DNA of 64,000 nt from Geosiphon pyriformis. Its lineage: Eukaryota; Glomeromycota; Glomeromycetes; Archaeosporales; Geosiphonaceae. Location of the stretch: NCBI GenBank assembly GCA_016748015.1, contig JAAOMT010000275.1, forward strand, positions 276,455 to 340,454. The letters run 5' to 3'. The notes below the pieces were generated by a model. It made no database searches. It was not told the DNA's origin and worked only from the letters and a program-made list of their open reading frames with translations. Of this stretch, positions 33,001-44,927 are shown in pieces; the stretch's first letter is position 1, and every line of letters starts with the position of its first letter. The position numbers and the translations under genes are program-made.

Positions 33001-33570
33001 AACTACTTTTATATGCAATCTAACTATTTAACAATACCCAAAAAATTGGATTTTTATCAAACTGCACTTTTCAAAAATGAAACTATAGCACTAGGACAAA
33101 ACTTTTTTAACAACAATCATACAATTCTACTAGCTAAAATTGCTGAAAATGCCAATCTTTTTGATATCTTTCTATTTAAATTTGAAGCCAATAAATTACC
33201 ATTTTTGTTTAGCAATACAGTAATTAATAAACAAAAAGCAATCACAGTTATATATACTGAAGCTAAAGTAGAAGAAAAACAAATCTGATTAATTTTAAAC
33301 AGTAAATCTGCTAAAAGTATTATTACTTACTAATTAATACAACAGCTACAATAAAATATTAACAGATTTGTCCAAACAGTTATTATTATAGTAAATAGTA
33401 TAAAAAAAACACCAGTAAAAGAAATTAACAATTTTTTATTCATTATTGATGAGATTATTATTTCAATTAAAGTTTTTGTCATAAATACATTCAATATCAA
33501 GCTCTTGTTAGAAACAATTAGTTTCTTAAGACCAATATAAATTTAGACCAGAAAACTCAAAAACTTAAAA
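33001..33570 (+). pseudogene. Protease region of element H
   Basis: An open piece (33013-33288) corresponds to the gag/protease junction of B (LSDIFPFEFEANKLPF homolog). The active-site loop reads ILNSKSAKS at about 33294-33320, with Asp and both Gly changed. The rest aligns down to the second lobe. Confidence 0.75.
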
Positions 33571-33689
33571 TTTTATACTAAGAATAATATACCAGAGTAT
33601 TTGCTACTTGTAGTACTTTTAACAAATAATCAAAAAAAGCTTCAGTATTCGAATTTGAAAAGGAAAAAAATAAACCAATTACTGAAACC

Positions 33690-34389
33690 TATATGGTTTT
33701 TGAATTAATATCTAATTGGGTTGAAAAAACAGAACAAGAGATTTTTGAAAAAACCAATAGTTATAATACTTTATATTCAAGACCAAAATTAAGAAAACAA
33801 CTCTTTTATATTCTACTTAAATGCAAAAACTGCCACAAAAAGCTTTTATCTATGGGAGTTTATATATTATCAAAAAAAAAATATGAGATATGTACTTGCT
33901 ATTATTGTAAGTCCTGCTATCAAAAATGATTTGAATACCCCAAATGAAGTGGAAAATGTGACAACACACTTTGTTTTATATATAGAAAATTACTATTAGA
34001 GGAATGTAATTGGATTGATCTTACAATAAGAAAAAGAGTATATAATTAAACCTACTAATATGCTTTATTAATTGCTAAAAAAGTTAGAAATAAAACTCTT
34101 TTTAATATAGCATACAACAACACTTTTAATAAATTTTATTATTATTTACATGATGCCAAAATAATCTATAAATTAACTATAATTCTAATTAATAAAAAAA
34201 GCCAAAAAAATATTTACCAGATAAAAAAATCTGAATATATTGCATATATTTTTGAAATTGCTAAATACAACTATAAAAATAAAATTGAAATCTACTACTA
34301 AATTACAAGTCACATATATCTAACCAAAAAAGCTCAAATTCAACAATTAAAACAAATAAATATTCAGTTATATGAAAAATATATTATGT
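33690..34389 (+). pseudogene. Cys-rich module of element H, truncated
   Basis: CKNC, CTCYYCKSC and CDNT..CFIY remain at 33820-33990, matching the N-terminal cluster of B. The second cluster is entered (LYEKYIM, Cys lost) and cut by G before the dUTPase. Confidence 0.7.
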
Positions 34390-35253
34390 TGTTACAAGTG
34401 ATATTTGAATAGTTGAAATAAATAACAAACTCATAACTTGGTGCTTAATTGCTGATATAATTGGTAATTTTTGAAGATTTTGGTATCTGAAAGTTTTGGT
34501 TTCTAAAGGTTTTGGTTGAGTTTTTTGTCTAATAGACAAAGATTCAGGTGTTGTTTTATTTATAGTTTTTTGGAATTGCAATTCTATTGAATTTTTTTCT
34601 TAGTGTAGTGGCTGATAATTCTTTAATAAATAATTCTTAAGTCTAAGTGTCTATCTTCTTACAAAGATCTTTTACTAAGCAATTTTTGATGTTAGTAACT
34701 TAGTACTTAATTTTTAATCAATTAGTAAATAAAAACAAAATAAAAAAAATAAAAAAAAATAAAAAAATAAGCCAAGACAAGAAAGAATTAGTATCTTGTC
34801 AATAATCATAATTAAGAGTTATTGGTCTAATATAGTTTTAAGTATTAGTAATTATCAACATAAATTGTTGATAATGAAAAGATGAATTGCAATATTTTAA
34901 TAAATATGTTATTAATATTTGATGTTTTTACTTCAAGTCATAAAATACTATCATATAAAAGAATAAGTATGAGATTAGAACTGAAGATTTTAAACTAAAA
35001 ATTCTGTTCTTTCTGCTTTTAACACTACTGCTATATATACATAAATTTTGTTATATGAGATTTCTTAAATTCCTCAATTTTTTAGCCAGAAATCCTAGAA
35101 TTTCTAAAATCTTACAATTTTTTATACTAGAATTCTGTAATTCTGGAATTTTGCAATTTCTCTGAGAAGAATTCTAGAATTCTATTTTTACTGTGTTTTA
35201 TTCTAATTGGTTAATTTGTACTAATATATAATTTTTATATTCTATAAGTAACA
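34390..35253 (-). repeat. 3' LTR of element G
   Basis: The 864-bp LTR starts TGTTACAAG and ends AAGTAACA. It pairs with 43365-43524 plus 55516-56220. Its R/U5 half also aligns with the LTRs of F, but its U3 half does not. Confidence 0.88.
35059..35186 (-). promoter_or_regulatory. U3 repeat cluster of G built on AGAATTC
   Basis: Several palindrome-like AGAATTCT and AATTCTGGAATT words occur within about 130 bp just upstream (minus strand) of a TATATATA box at 35032-35041. The second LTR shows the same at about 56018-56150. F has an unrelated repeat at this position. Confidence 0.5.
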
Positions 35254-35770
35254 TTATTTTCTCCTTTTAATATTGAGTTTCATCATGATCTTTTATATCT
35301 TCTAATTTTCTTTCTTTGATTAACTTCTGAACTTTTTTTTCGAGAATTACTTAAGTTATTTTGATCTGTAATTCTTCAAATTAGGCATTGGTTATTTTTT
35401 TAATTGGTTGATAATAATTGTATTTATTGCTGGATTAAGTAATATTGCTAATCAATCTTAAAATCTTGTGTGTAGTTGATATATGGCTTGTGCCTGTGTG
35501 AACAGATTGTTTTTTTCCACAATTTGTTTGATTTCTTATAGTATTGTTGTGTTAAATAGTCATTTTGTTTTGTTAGTATACAAGTTCTAAATATTTATAA
35601 TTTGTCTTAAGTGATAATAACAAAAGTTTCTTAGAAATTGTTGTAATCACCAATTCTAAGTTTCTTTGATTACTTCTTGGTATAGTACAGCTGTTTCTGG
35701 TGTTTCTATTAATAATTTTATTTTTGCTATTATTTTGTTTATAGTGTTTTCCAATTTTCTGTGTACTTAG
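35207..35770 (-). pseudogene. ORF3 of element G (decayed)
   Basis: The position after integrase and the end inside the 3' LTR (about 45 bases in) match ORF3 of F. Pieces equivalent to F's start (KVKNTF, GKITI) are recognisable near 35730-35765, but many stops occur. Assigned by position and alignment with F. Confidence 0.5.
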
Positions 35771-35789
35771 TATTGAGTTTTTTTTTATT

Positions 35790-37300
35790 ATCTTTGTGCT
35801 GAATAATTTGTTAGTTAATTGTGATTTTTAGATTTGTTTGCTAAATTAATTGAAATAGTTGTTGTGCAAATAAATAGATGTTGTCAGTAATTTCCATTTT
35901 TTATTGTTGCTTTTGATCATGTTTACTGTATCTTTATATACTATTCTGTTTGATCGATTTAACATATTTATATTAATGACTATAATTGGTTCCAAATCTC
36001 ATAGAATTTTATTTGGTTGAATTAACATTCATTGTACTTCTAGTTGTAGAATATTATTGGTAGATAATAATGCTATATTGTGATATAGTTTTAGTCAATT
36101 TTTATATGTTGTTTTAGTTAAGATCTTGTTGTTCTATCTCTATTTTTTAGAATTTCTTCAATGTGAAATGGTCTGTTCCATTTGAAGTCAAATTTTCTAC
36201 TTAATTGTTTTTCTATTTTGGTATAATATAAAAGTACTTTGTCTCCAATCCTAAATTTAATTGGTTTATTTGGTAACTGGTTATCATGTCATTTTTTTTG
36301 TTTTTTTTATAACTTTTAAATGTTATTAGCTGTTCTTTGTCTTTTGTTTTCCAGAGTTTTTATTAGTTCATATGTTCTTTTTAGCAATGTTCTTTGTAAA
36401 TTGGCTTCTGTTATTGGTTTTGTTGAATATGTGTTAATATTTATCTCAACTGGTAATGTTGCTGTTCTATTATAAACAAGTTCAAATGGTGTTGTCTGTA
36501 TGGTATTTTGCTTTATTGTCTAATAAGCAAATAGTACTGATAATATAAACAAACCTCATTTGTCTTGGTTTTTTTAACTGATTTTGGCAATTGTTTCACA
36601 CAATATTCTGTTGAACTTTTCAACTAAACCATTTGTTTATAGATAATATGGTAATGATAATGGTCTTTTACTTCCAAATCTTTAACTTAATTTTGTTAAT
36701 GTTCTGTTTACAAAGTGAGTTTCTTGATCTGATAACAATTTTTTTAGACATCCATGTCTGCAAATCAAATCTTAATAAATGAATTCAGCTATAAATTCTG
36801 CATTTGCTCTTTAAATTGCTTTTGTCTTTGGCCATTTTATAAAATAGTCCATAACTACTGCTATATAATGATTGTTTCTACTGGTTATTGTTAATAGTCT
36901 AACTAAGTTAATTTTAATTCTATTAAATGGTTGTCTCACTTTAATTGGTCTTAGTGGTTCACTTGGTTTGTTCTTCCCTTTCTTTAACAAACATCATAAC
37001 TTTAAACATATTGAATAATGTCTGGATACATTAATAGCCAATAATATCTTTTTTTGGTTTTTTTTATAATTGCTTCTTTATAAAAACGTCTTGCTATTAG
37101 ATCTGAGTACATGTTGTATAATATTGTTTCTTTTTTTAATTCTGTAATTACTCTGAATAATTAATCCGAATTCTTTTTATTTTTCTAATATAATATTTTG
37201 ATTGTTGTTTTATGTTGTTTTGTTCCTTTGGAGATAATTTTTCCTTGAACTGCTAGATATTAATATAGTGCTAGAGTTGTTAATATTTTTGTGTATTCAT
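35790..37300 (-). pseudogene. Integrase of element G
   Basis: The minus strand aligns with F 52581-54200: zinc domain (about 36980-37130), core and C-terminal domain with the GPF-like segment at about 36160. Each conserved block is broken by stops, mostly Gln and Trp codons. Confidence 0.75.
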
Positions 37301-37800
37301 TTTTTGTTATATTTTTGGGATTAAAATGTTCTTAGATTTGCTTTATTCATAACAAACTATTAGCATTTCTATTTTCTTTTCTCTTTTTATAATGTACTGT
37401 ATATTTGAATAGTAAAAGTTTTATTTTCTATTTGACATGGCAGTTGTCTCCAAATTTTTGCTTCTGAATTGATGTCAATTTTTTGTGATCAGTATATACT
37501 TTAAACTTTTGGCTTAAATATTTTTTTTATTTAATAACTGTCCAATATATTGCTAAGTGTTTTAGTGCTGGTGTTCCATAGTTCTTTTTTGCTGGATTTA
37601 AGCTTTGGCTGGAATATGCTACTGAATGTTTTTATCTATCCAGTTTTTTTTGAGATAGTATGGTTTCCAATACTTGATCAGATGTATTAGTAATAATAAT
37701 AAATAGTTTGCTGTGATCTAAATAAATTAATACTGGTGTTTGAATGAGCTTTTTTCTTAAAATATCAAAAGCTTCTTGCTAAACTTCAATCCATTCATAT
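37301..37800 (-). pseudogene. RNase H of element G
   Basis: Homologous by alignment to F 52081-52560, including the YTDHKKLTSIQK-like block at about 37490. Stops are common. Catalytic residues are partly readable only. Confidence 0.65.
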
Positions 37801-38700
37801 TTCACATTTTTGGCTTGAAACTAGTAAAGTGGTTGAGCCAATTTAGAAAAGTTTTGGATAAAGCAGCAATAGTATCTCACAAATTTCAAGAATGCTCTTA
37901 ATTTGGTAAGATTTGTTAATACTGGAAAGTTTTTGACAATTTCAATTTTGTCTTTATCTGTTTTAATACTATCTTTGTTCATGACATGTTCCAAAAATTT
38001 CAGTTCTGTTTTGTCAAAGAAACACTTATTTGTATTTAGTTTTAATTTGGCTCTCTTTAGTCTCTTAAACACTTGCTGTAGATGATAAAGATAATTATTA
38101 AATGTTTTTGAAAACATATTAGTATTATTCAAATAAACAATTACTGATTTCTATAGCAGTTCAGTATAAACAATTTCTATTAGTTATTGGAATGTGGCTG
38201 GAGCATTAATTAAGCCAAATGGCATTACTTTAAACTCAAAGTTTCTCTCTTTGATAATAAATACAGTTTTTTTCTTGTCTTCTAGTTTTATGGCTACTTG
38301 CCAATAATTACTATTTAAATCTAATATTGAAAACCATTTTTTCTTTTCAAAAGCATTAAACAATTCTTGAATTTGTGAAATTAGATAGCTGTCTCTATGA
38401 GTTATACTATTGAATCTTCTGTAATTCATACAAAAGCAGATTTTTTCATTTTTTTTTCAGATCAGTACTACTGGTAATAATTATAGATTTATTGATAATT
38501 GAATTAACTTATTGTTTAACATCTGGTTAATTTTTTGTTGGATGATTTTATGACTTGCTAATGGTACTCTGTATGTTCATTGTTTAGTTAGCATAACATT
38601 TTTAGTCTTGATTTAATGTTAGATAATGTTAGTTCTGCCAAATTCATTTTCATTGGCAAAAACATCAGTAAAATTGTTAAGCAATATCTTGAGCTGCATT
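37801..38700 (-). pseudogene. Reverse transcriptase of element G
   Basis: Readable motifs are MNYRRFNSITHRDS, FSILDLNSNYWQVA, MPFGLINAPATFQ and a box reading VYLNN instead of VYLDD, then LKLNTNKCFFDKTELKFLEH. Two open pieces (38429-38184 and 38132-37821) are separated by stops. The double Asp to Asn change abolishes polymerase activity. Confidence 0.88.
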
Positions 38701-39149
38701 TGTTGGAGTGGATCTAAGTTTTCCAAATTTATTTGTTTCAATTGTTCTAGTTAGAGCAAATAACATTTTTCTCATCTATATATTGTTTATGATATAATAT
38801 TCACATATCTGCAAAGTTGTGGAAAATTTGGAATAGTGCTTAGTAATTGGTCTTCAACTTTAGTGTTTAAGTATCTAATAATAGTTCTGCTTAATATTTC
38901 AATGATGTCTCCAGTTGTATTGTAAATAGAAATTTTGATGAGTTTGTAATTTTTGGCTGGTATATAGAGATTAGTAATAGTAATCTCTTTTGATTCACAA
39001 ATAGTGGCTTTTACTTCAAAGATTTGGGATTAATCTCTTACTTTTCTTTCTATAACTATTAAATACTGGTCATATAGTGAAATAGAAATTGATTGATGAG
39101 TAGAGATAATTTCTCCTTTGTTAATAACTTTTTTTTCTGCTATATTAAC

Positions 39150-39570
39150 TGATATATCTATCTTATCTATAAATTTGAATTTTTTTTCCTTCTGACTGTA
39201 ATCTCTAATTCTTTTTTTGTTTCCATTAACACTAACTGAGCTATTTTTACCAGAGATAAAAATATTGTCTGTGCTATTTTTTTATTTGGTTTAATAATAT
39301 ATTCTTTTTCTAAGTCATTTTGTAACATTACAATAATATTTTCTACATATTTTGTATTAATTATTCTTCTTCTAATGTTGATTTCCTTCTTTGTTAAACT
39401 AGATCTAGATGTTAATTGAATCATAATTGTTACTAGAATTTTCAGTACTACTTTTAGATCAATGTATATACACAAATGTGGTTCCAATTTGATGGTATCT
39501 TTTTCTGAATATCTCAAATCAAACCCTGTATCAGTATTATACATGCATTCTGGCATAATACCTTTATTAT
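39150..39570 (-). pseudogene. dUTPase domain of element G Pol
   Basis: Motif 1 TGFDLRY is intact. Motif 2 reads TSRSSLTKKEI, motif 3 RRIINTKYVENIIVML (Gly and Asp changed) and motif 4 KIAQTIFL. Motif 5 is degraded at the C-terminal end (about 39170-39185). The domain lies between the Cys-rich module and RT, as in F and family 1. Confidence 0.85.
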
Positions 39571-39799
39571 TATTGCTAAACTATTTGAGTTTCTGCTTCT
39601 TGTAAAGATCATAAAGCATGATATATTATTCTGAATTTAAATTGGGATTTGAATTGTTACTGTTGTTGTTGCCATTTTGAACAAAGCTAAAATTATTATT
39701 ATTGTTGTTATTATCAAAGTTTGAATCATAATTGAGTAGTGATTCCAATTCTATTTTGTAGCTGCTGATTGGTTTTTCCTTTTCTGGAATTGTGTAAAT

Positions 39800-40470
39800 T
39801 ATATATAGTGGTGAATTGTAAATGAAGTCACAATTATTACAATACTGAAAGTTACATAATATTAAATAATAGTTATATAATCAAGTATTTAATTCTTTTA
39901 AATACTGCTCTTGTTCTTTTTGTGTAGGTGCCAGATTTTGATAGTGTTCATAGAAGTGTTTTGAATTGTTCTCAACATTATTAAAGACATTAAAAGTAAG
40001 AATGTATTCTGGTTCGGGTAATATAAGCAAATTATTTTTAATTTTTAGCAGTTTACTAAAAGAAGCATCTTCAATCTTAGTGCTTGTCATTCTTCAGATC
40101 TCATGTTTGTCATGTGAGTATTTTTCTAGGCATTATAGTACTCATTTTCAGATATTGTCAATTAGAGTTTTTTTTTGTACCCAATTATTGATTAAAATTA
40201 TATATTGACATATTTTATTATATGTTCTTCCTTACTTAGGAATGTCATTCCATATTTTTTTGTTGGAAAGGATCATTTTACATGCAAAACAAGGTTTATT
40301 GTCTTATTTGTCTTGTCATTTTGGTTGTCCAAAATGTTCAAAAACACATAGTTGACAATAGTACTTTGTTGTCATAGGCCATTTCTTGTTATCACTACAG
40401 CATACACCTATTGTTGACAATTTTTTGCCACAATTGATGCAAATTAGCTTGAGTTGACAATAATTTGGCT
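39800..40470 (-). pseudogene. Cys-rich module of element G Pol
   Basis: C-terminal cluster CNFQYC/CNNCDF at about 39830-39860; N-terminal cluster with CINCGKKL, CCSD and CDNKPCFAC at about 40280-40445. It matches F 49430-50090. Confidence 0.65.
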
Positions 40471-40699
40471 GATATTAAGTAATAATGGTATATGAAGTAT
40501 ATGTGGAGATAATTGCTTGGAGTTTTTCTTCTTTTCTTTTCTTTTTTTTTCCTTTTTTTTCTCAAGTAAGTACTAGTAATAAGTTGTTATAATTGGTGTC
40601 AGTCCATAAAACTTGGTAGGCTTTTTAGGTAGGTTTCTTTTTTTCTTTTTCAAGTTTTATTAGTGGTGCTAGTGTAGTGGTTTTAAAGTGTTTACAGGT

Positions 40700-41010
40700 T
40701 GTTAATACTTGTGTATGCTGACTGTTCTGGCTAAACTGAAACTTCTGTGTAGTCCAATTAAATACTGTATTGGTTTTAGATAGCCAGTTATTACTAACTA
40801 ATGTTTAGTATTTGATGGCTTCTATTACAAAGACTTTGATTGGTATAATAATGTTATTAACTTTAAAGAACAAGTCATTAATTTTTACCAATAAAAGTTT
40901 TGGTTATTCTATTGGTTGTAATAATCTTAGTACTGGCAGCACAATTAACTCAGCAACTTAATTGGTCCACTATTGAGAATCAGTTTAATAAACTAACTAT
41001 TAATTTTGGC
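40700..41010 (-). pseudogene. Protease of element G
   Basis: Aligned with F 48731-49010. The second-lobe LVSNNWLSKTNTVF is readable at about 40760-40800; the active-site loop region near 40970 is degraded. Confidence 0.6.
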
Positions 41011-43300
41011 ATCAATGTACATTATGGTAATGAGTTTTATATTAAAAGCACCTTTACTAAATAATAGTATTAAGATTGACTTTTCTATTTCAAAAGAAAA
41101 AATAGTGGCAAATAACTCATTTTTTGTGCTAGCAGCAAGTAAAATATTGTTAGTGAATAGTATTTGATTGGCTTCTGGGTTGTTGGTTTGGTTGTTTTCT
41201 GGATTAATGAATAGACTTAAATAGTATTGGGCATTTAGGTTTTGGGCATAGTTAGTTCCTGTATTTTGCTATTATGATTCAAATGATTGGGTTGCTGAAC
41301 TAGAGATTGGTTGGTATATTACCATCATTAATTTCCAATTTTGGTGAATTTGGATTGTTCTCAGTTATTGGCTTTTGTTTTGAGATAAGTTTTGGAGCTA
41401 AGTTTGAATTGGTTGCAATTGGTATATGACTTGTGACTGCAGCTAATAAATGGTTTGTGGTTGTTGCTAATAGATAACTGGTGCTGGAGTTTGATATACT
41501 AAAAATGAGTACATTTGTTGCATTATTGGTAAGTAATAAGATTGATATAGTTCCTAATTCTGAGTGTAATTCAGAGTTTAGAACCAGACAATCAGGGTTT
41601 TAATATTGATTGTCTGCTTGTTGATTATTCAATCTTAATTAGCAATCTATTTGTAAGTGTTCTTGTTTACCACAATAGTGACAAATACATGTTTCTTGTA
41701 GCCACTATTGGTTTAATGTTAATAGATATAACTAATTCTGGACTTGATTAGAACTTTCTAAATTTGTATGCCATTGTGGCAGTTAATAAATAATCTGATT
41801 GTTGTTAGCTAAATATCTTTCTAATTTCTGATTAATGGATTCAGTAAATTATTTTAGTTTCAAGTCCAAGTCAAATAATATATTCATTACTAGATTTATG
41901 GCTTGGATGTAATTGACTTCTAGTTCAGTTGATTTGAAATTTCTGGTGTGATTAATTGCAGCTTGAAAGATATTTGGGTGTATTGGACATACTCATTGCA
42001 ATAAACTGCTACATAAGTTTCGGATGAATTGATTCAATATCTGTAGTATTGTGAAATAGTCAGCTTTGATTGCTTAGATCTGGCATAGATTTTAGTAGAA
42101 GTGTTTCAAGTAAGTGGTAACTGCTTCAGTATCTTCTTGCTTAATTGTGATAAAGCTAATGACTAGGCAATTAATACTGTTATGATTACTAAAATATTGT
42201 AGAAATGTGACTTTAAATGTGTTAAAATCTTGTGATTTGTTTACAAGATTGTAGTACTATAAATTGGCTGTATCTTGGAAAAAATATGGAATTGTCTGAA
42301 GAGCTCTAGTATTGTTTCAGTTATTGGTTGCAATTGCTTTGGCAATGTTTTTTAATCATACTTGGGCATCATTCTTTTTGCTGGTAAATTTTTTGATTTT
42401 GGCAATTAGTACATAAGCCATTTGTTGTGGTAATTGCTGAGATTGTAGTAGTTGTTGATGTGCAATTATTGGTGCAATAGATGAAAAATCTATCATGATT
42501 ATTGAAGATAAGTTCTAAGAAACAATAGAAGCTGGGTTTGAATTGTTTAGGTTTTGCTGAGTTTGAACAATCAGGACTTAAATTTCTGGGTTTTCTGAGA
42601 TTGGGTTTTGATTATTATTTCTTTGATTACTGTTTTCCTTTTCCTTGAAATTGGTAATTTTCCAAAAACTAGTGGCTCCGAAATCTGGTTGTGGTAATAA
42701 TAATCAACATTTTGATGGCATAGTTGATTGTAAATTAAATCTTTCAAAATAATTACTGTAGGTTTTCAATAGTTTAGTTTTTTCTTGTTTACTTTGGAAT
42801 AGAACTTTAGATAGTAATGGTTTTGTGTTTACTGTAAATGTGCCTGCTGATATTATGTTAATAATATTTCCAAGTATGTAATAGTAAAATGGGTATATAA
42901 GTAAATTGACTTTTGGTTTCTTCTAAATAAATGGTTGTATTTGCTTTGGTGTTCCTGCTGGTGTTTACAATTTTTCTTTTCCTTTATTTGCAAAGATGAT
43001 AAGAAATTTTTGTTTGGTATATTTTTCAATTTCTCTGTTTATTTTTGTAATTTATGGTGTAAATAAATAATTTTGTGACAGTGTAGTGTGTTGGAATAGT
43101 TCACTAAAAAAATTGTTGAAAGCAGATTTTGGATTTTCTTGACTTTCTAAGTAGTATACAATTTGTTTGTTGACATAACAATTGAAAGCTAATTTTGTTG
43201 GCCAACTATTATTTGTCAATCCAAGATGATTTTGGTAATATTAGAATAAGAATTTCACAAATCTCAAGTGGTTTGTCCTTATTTCTTTTGATTCTGCCAC
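41011..43300 (-). pseudogene. gag of element G, with CCHC knuckle
   Basis: The GTG at 43300-43298 sits in the context ACAGTGGCAGAAT shared with F. The capsid core aligns at 42010-42440. The knuckle CHYCGKQEHLQIDC (about 41644-41690) is intact. The tail is Asn/Thr-rich. Confidence 0.8.
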
Positions 43301-43345
43301 TGTTTTGGATAATTGCTATTGGTACTAATTCTTTGTTAAATTATA

Positions 43346-43362
43346 CCTTACAGAAAGCACCA
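43346..43362 (-). other. Primer-binding site of element G
   Basis: Minus strand TGGTGCTTTCTGTAAGG matches the F and E sites with two or three transitions. Confidence 0.6.
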
Positions 43363-43364
43363 AA

Positions 43365-43524
43365 TATTACAGGTGATTATTTGAAGTATTAATACAAATA
43401 ACAAACTCATAATTTGGTGCTTAATAAATGATATGGTTAATAATATCTGAAGGTTTTCATATCTGAAGGTTTTAGTTAAGTCCTTTGTATAATGGACAGA
43501 GATTCAAGTATTGTTTTTATCTGT
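43365..43524 (-). repeat. 5' LTR of element G, first part
   Basis: The 160 bp aligns with 34390-34550. F interrupts it at the CTGT duplicated in 43521-43524 and 55516-55519. Confidence 0.85.
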
Positions 43525-44405
43525 TGTTACTCATAAAAGAAAACAGATATAGAAAAATAGTAGACCAATAAGGGAGTAGTAGTTAGTACATAAGCACATT
43601 GCTCAGCAATATAAAGCAATATCAGAAATTATAGCACATTGCTTAGCAATACGAAGCAATATTAGAAAATTAGGACACATTGCTTAACAATGAAAGCATT
43701 GCTCAAAAAATCATAGCACATTGTTCAAGAATGTGAGCAATCTCATAGAACATAAATTAGGTATATATAGCAGTAGCATTAGAAGCAAAAAAACAGATCT
43801 CTTAGTTTAGATTTGATTCAAGCAACCTTACATATCACAAATATTAATAAATAATTATTCAATATCTTAAATCCACTTTCCACTATTAACACTTCATGTT
43901 GATAGTAATTAATACTTAACTACAGTAGAACAATAGCTCTTAATTATGGCTATTGATGAGATATTAACATTTATTGCCTTGGCTTATTTTTTTTATTTTC
44001 TTTTTCTTTTGTTTTGTTATTTCTTGTTGTGTACTAATTGATTAAAAAATTAAAGTGCTGAGTTACTGACATCAGGATATAGTACTGGTAAAAGACCCAG
44101 GAATAAGGGTAAACACTCAGATTTGAGGATAGCTTACTAGAAGATTGCCTGCCACCATGTTGAGAAAAAAATTAATGAAATTACAATTCCGGAAAGTAAC
44201 AGACAACAATTATTTAATCTGCAGGTTAATACTGGAAACACTATTTAAAGAAAATCATATTGAAATCTTTGTCTATTATTTAAAAAACTCAACCAAAACC
44301 TTTAGATACAGTTAACTTTTAGAAATCAACATCATTAGGCATTAATTGAGCACCAAGTTATGGGTTTGTTATTTGTTTTAAGACTCCAAATAATCACCTG
44401 TAATA
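43525..44405 (+). repeat. 5' LTR of element F
   Basis: The 881-bp LTR starts TGTTACTCA and ends CTGTAATA. It matches 54668-55515 (848 bp); the length difference lies mainly in the U3 repeats. Confidence 0.92.
43594..43740 (+). promoter_or_regulatory. U3 repeat cluster of F built on ATTGCTnAGCAAT
   Basis: Five to six copies of ACATTGCTYAGCAAT-like inverted words, often followed by a second AGCAAT, fill about 150 bp just upstream of a TATATATAG box (43760-43769). The 3' LTR has fewer copies. Probable binding sites; factor unknown. Confidence 0.55.
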
Positions 44406-44407
44406 TT

Positions 44408-44424
44408 TAGTGCTTCCTGTGAGG
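44408..44424 (+). other. Primer-binding site of element F
   Basis: TAGTGCTTCCTGTGAGG follows the LTR after two bases and is one base different from E. Confidence 0.65.
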
Positions 44425-44470
44425 TATAATTCTACAGAAAACCAGCACCAACAAACACCCATCCAAAACA

Positions 44471-44927
44471 GTGGCAGAATTCGAAGAAATAGGGACAAAT
44501 CATTTGGAATTCACAAAATTCTTATTCCAATATTATCACACCCATCTTGGATTAACAAATAATAGTTGGCCAACAGAATTAACTTTTAACTGCTATATTA
44601 ATAAGAAAATAGTATATCATTTGGAAGGCCAAGAAGATCCAGAATTTGTCTTTAACAATTTTTTCAGTAAACTACTCTAAAGCACCACCCTTCCACAAAA
44701 TTACTTATTTATACCACTAATTACAGAAATAAACAGGGAAATTGAAAAATACACCAAGCAGAAATTTCCTATCACTTTTGCTAACAAAAGAAAAAGAAGA
44801 TTACAAACACCAGCAGGAACACCTAAACAAAATCAATTACCCATTTAGAAGAAACAAAAATTTGATTTATCTGCTAATTTATCATATCGCCACATACCTG
44901 GAAGTACTATTAATATAATAAGCATAG
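44471..44927 (+). pseudogene. gag of element F, N-terminal part
   Basis: The frame begins at GTG 44471 (context ACAGTGG, A at -3 and G at +4) and is open for 69 codons; a TAA at 44678 follows. No in-frame ATG precedes it. The G copy has the same GTG. It is cut by solo LTR S1. Confidence 0.75.

Larger units (their letters stand above)
30252..34389 (+). mobile_element. Element H, 5' part of a family 1 element (plus strand)
   Basis: The piece contains 5' LTR, primer-binding site, gag, protease and the Cys-rich module, then stops abruptly where element G begins, just before the dUTPase. The rest of the internal region and most of the 3' LTR are missing; only 56221-56481 remains on the far side of G. 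It is heavily decayed. Confidence 0.8.
34390..43524 (-). mobile_element. Element G, family 2 element (main part, minus strand)
   Basis: G runs from its 3' LTR at 34390 to the first 160 bp of its 5' LTR (43365-43524). There F is inserted, and the LTR resumes at 55516-56220. Internal length is about 8.1 kb, with ORF3, integrase, RNase H, RT, dUTPase, Cys-rich module, protease and gag in minus-strand order. Stops are frequent in every domain. Confidence 0.88.
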
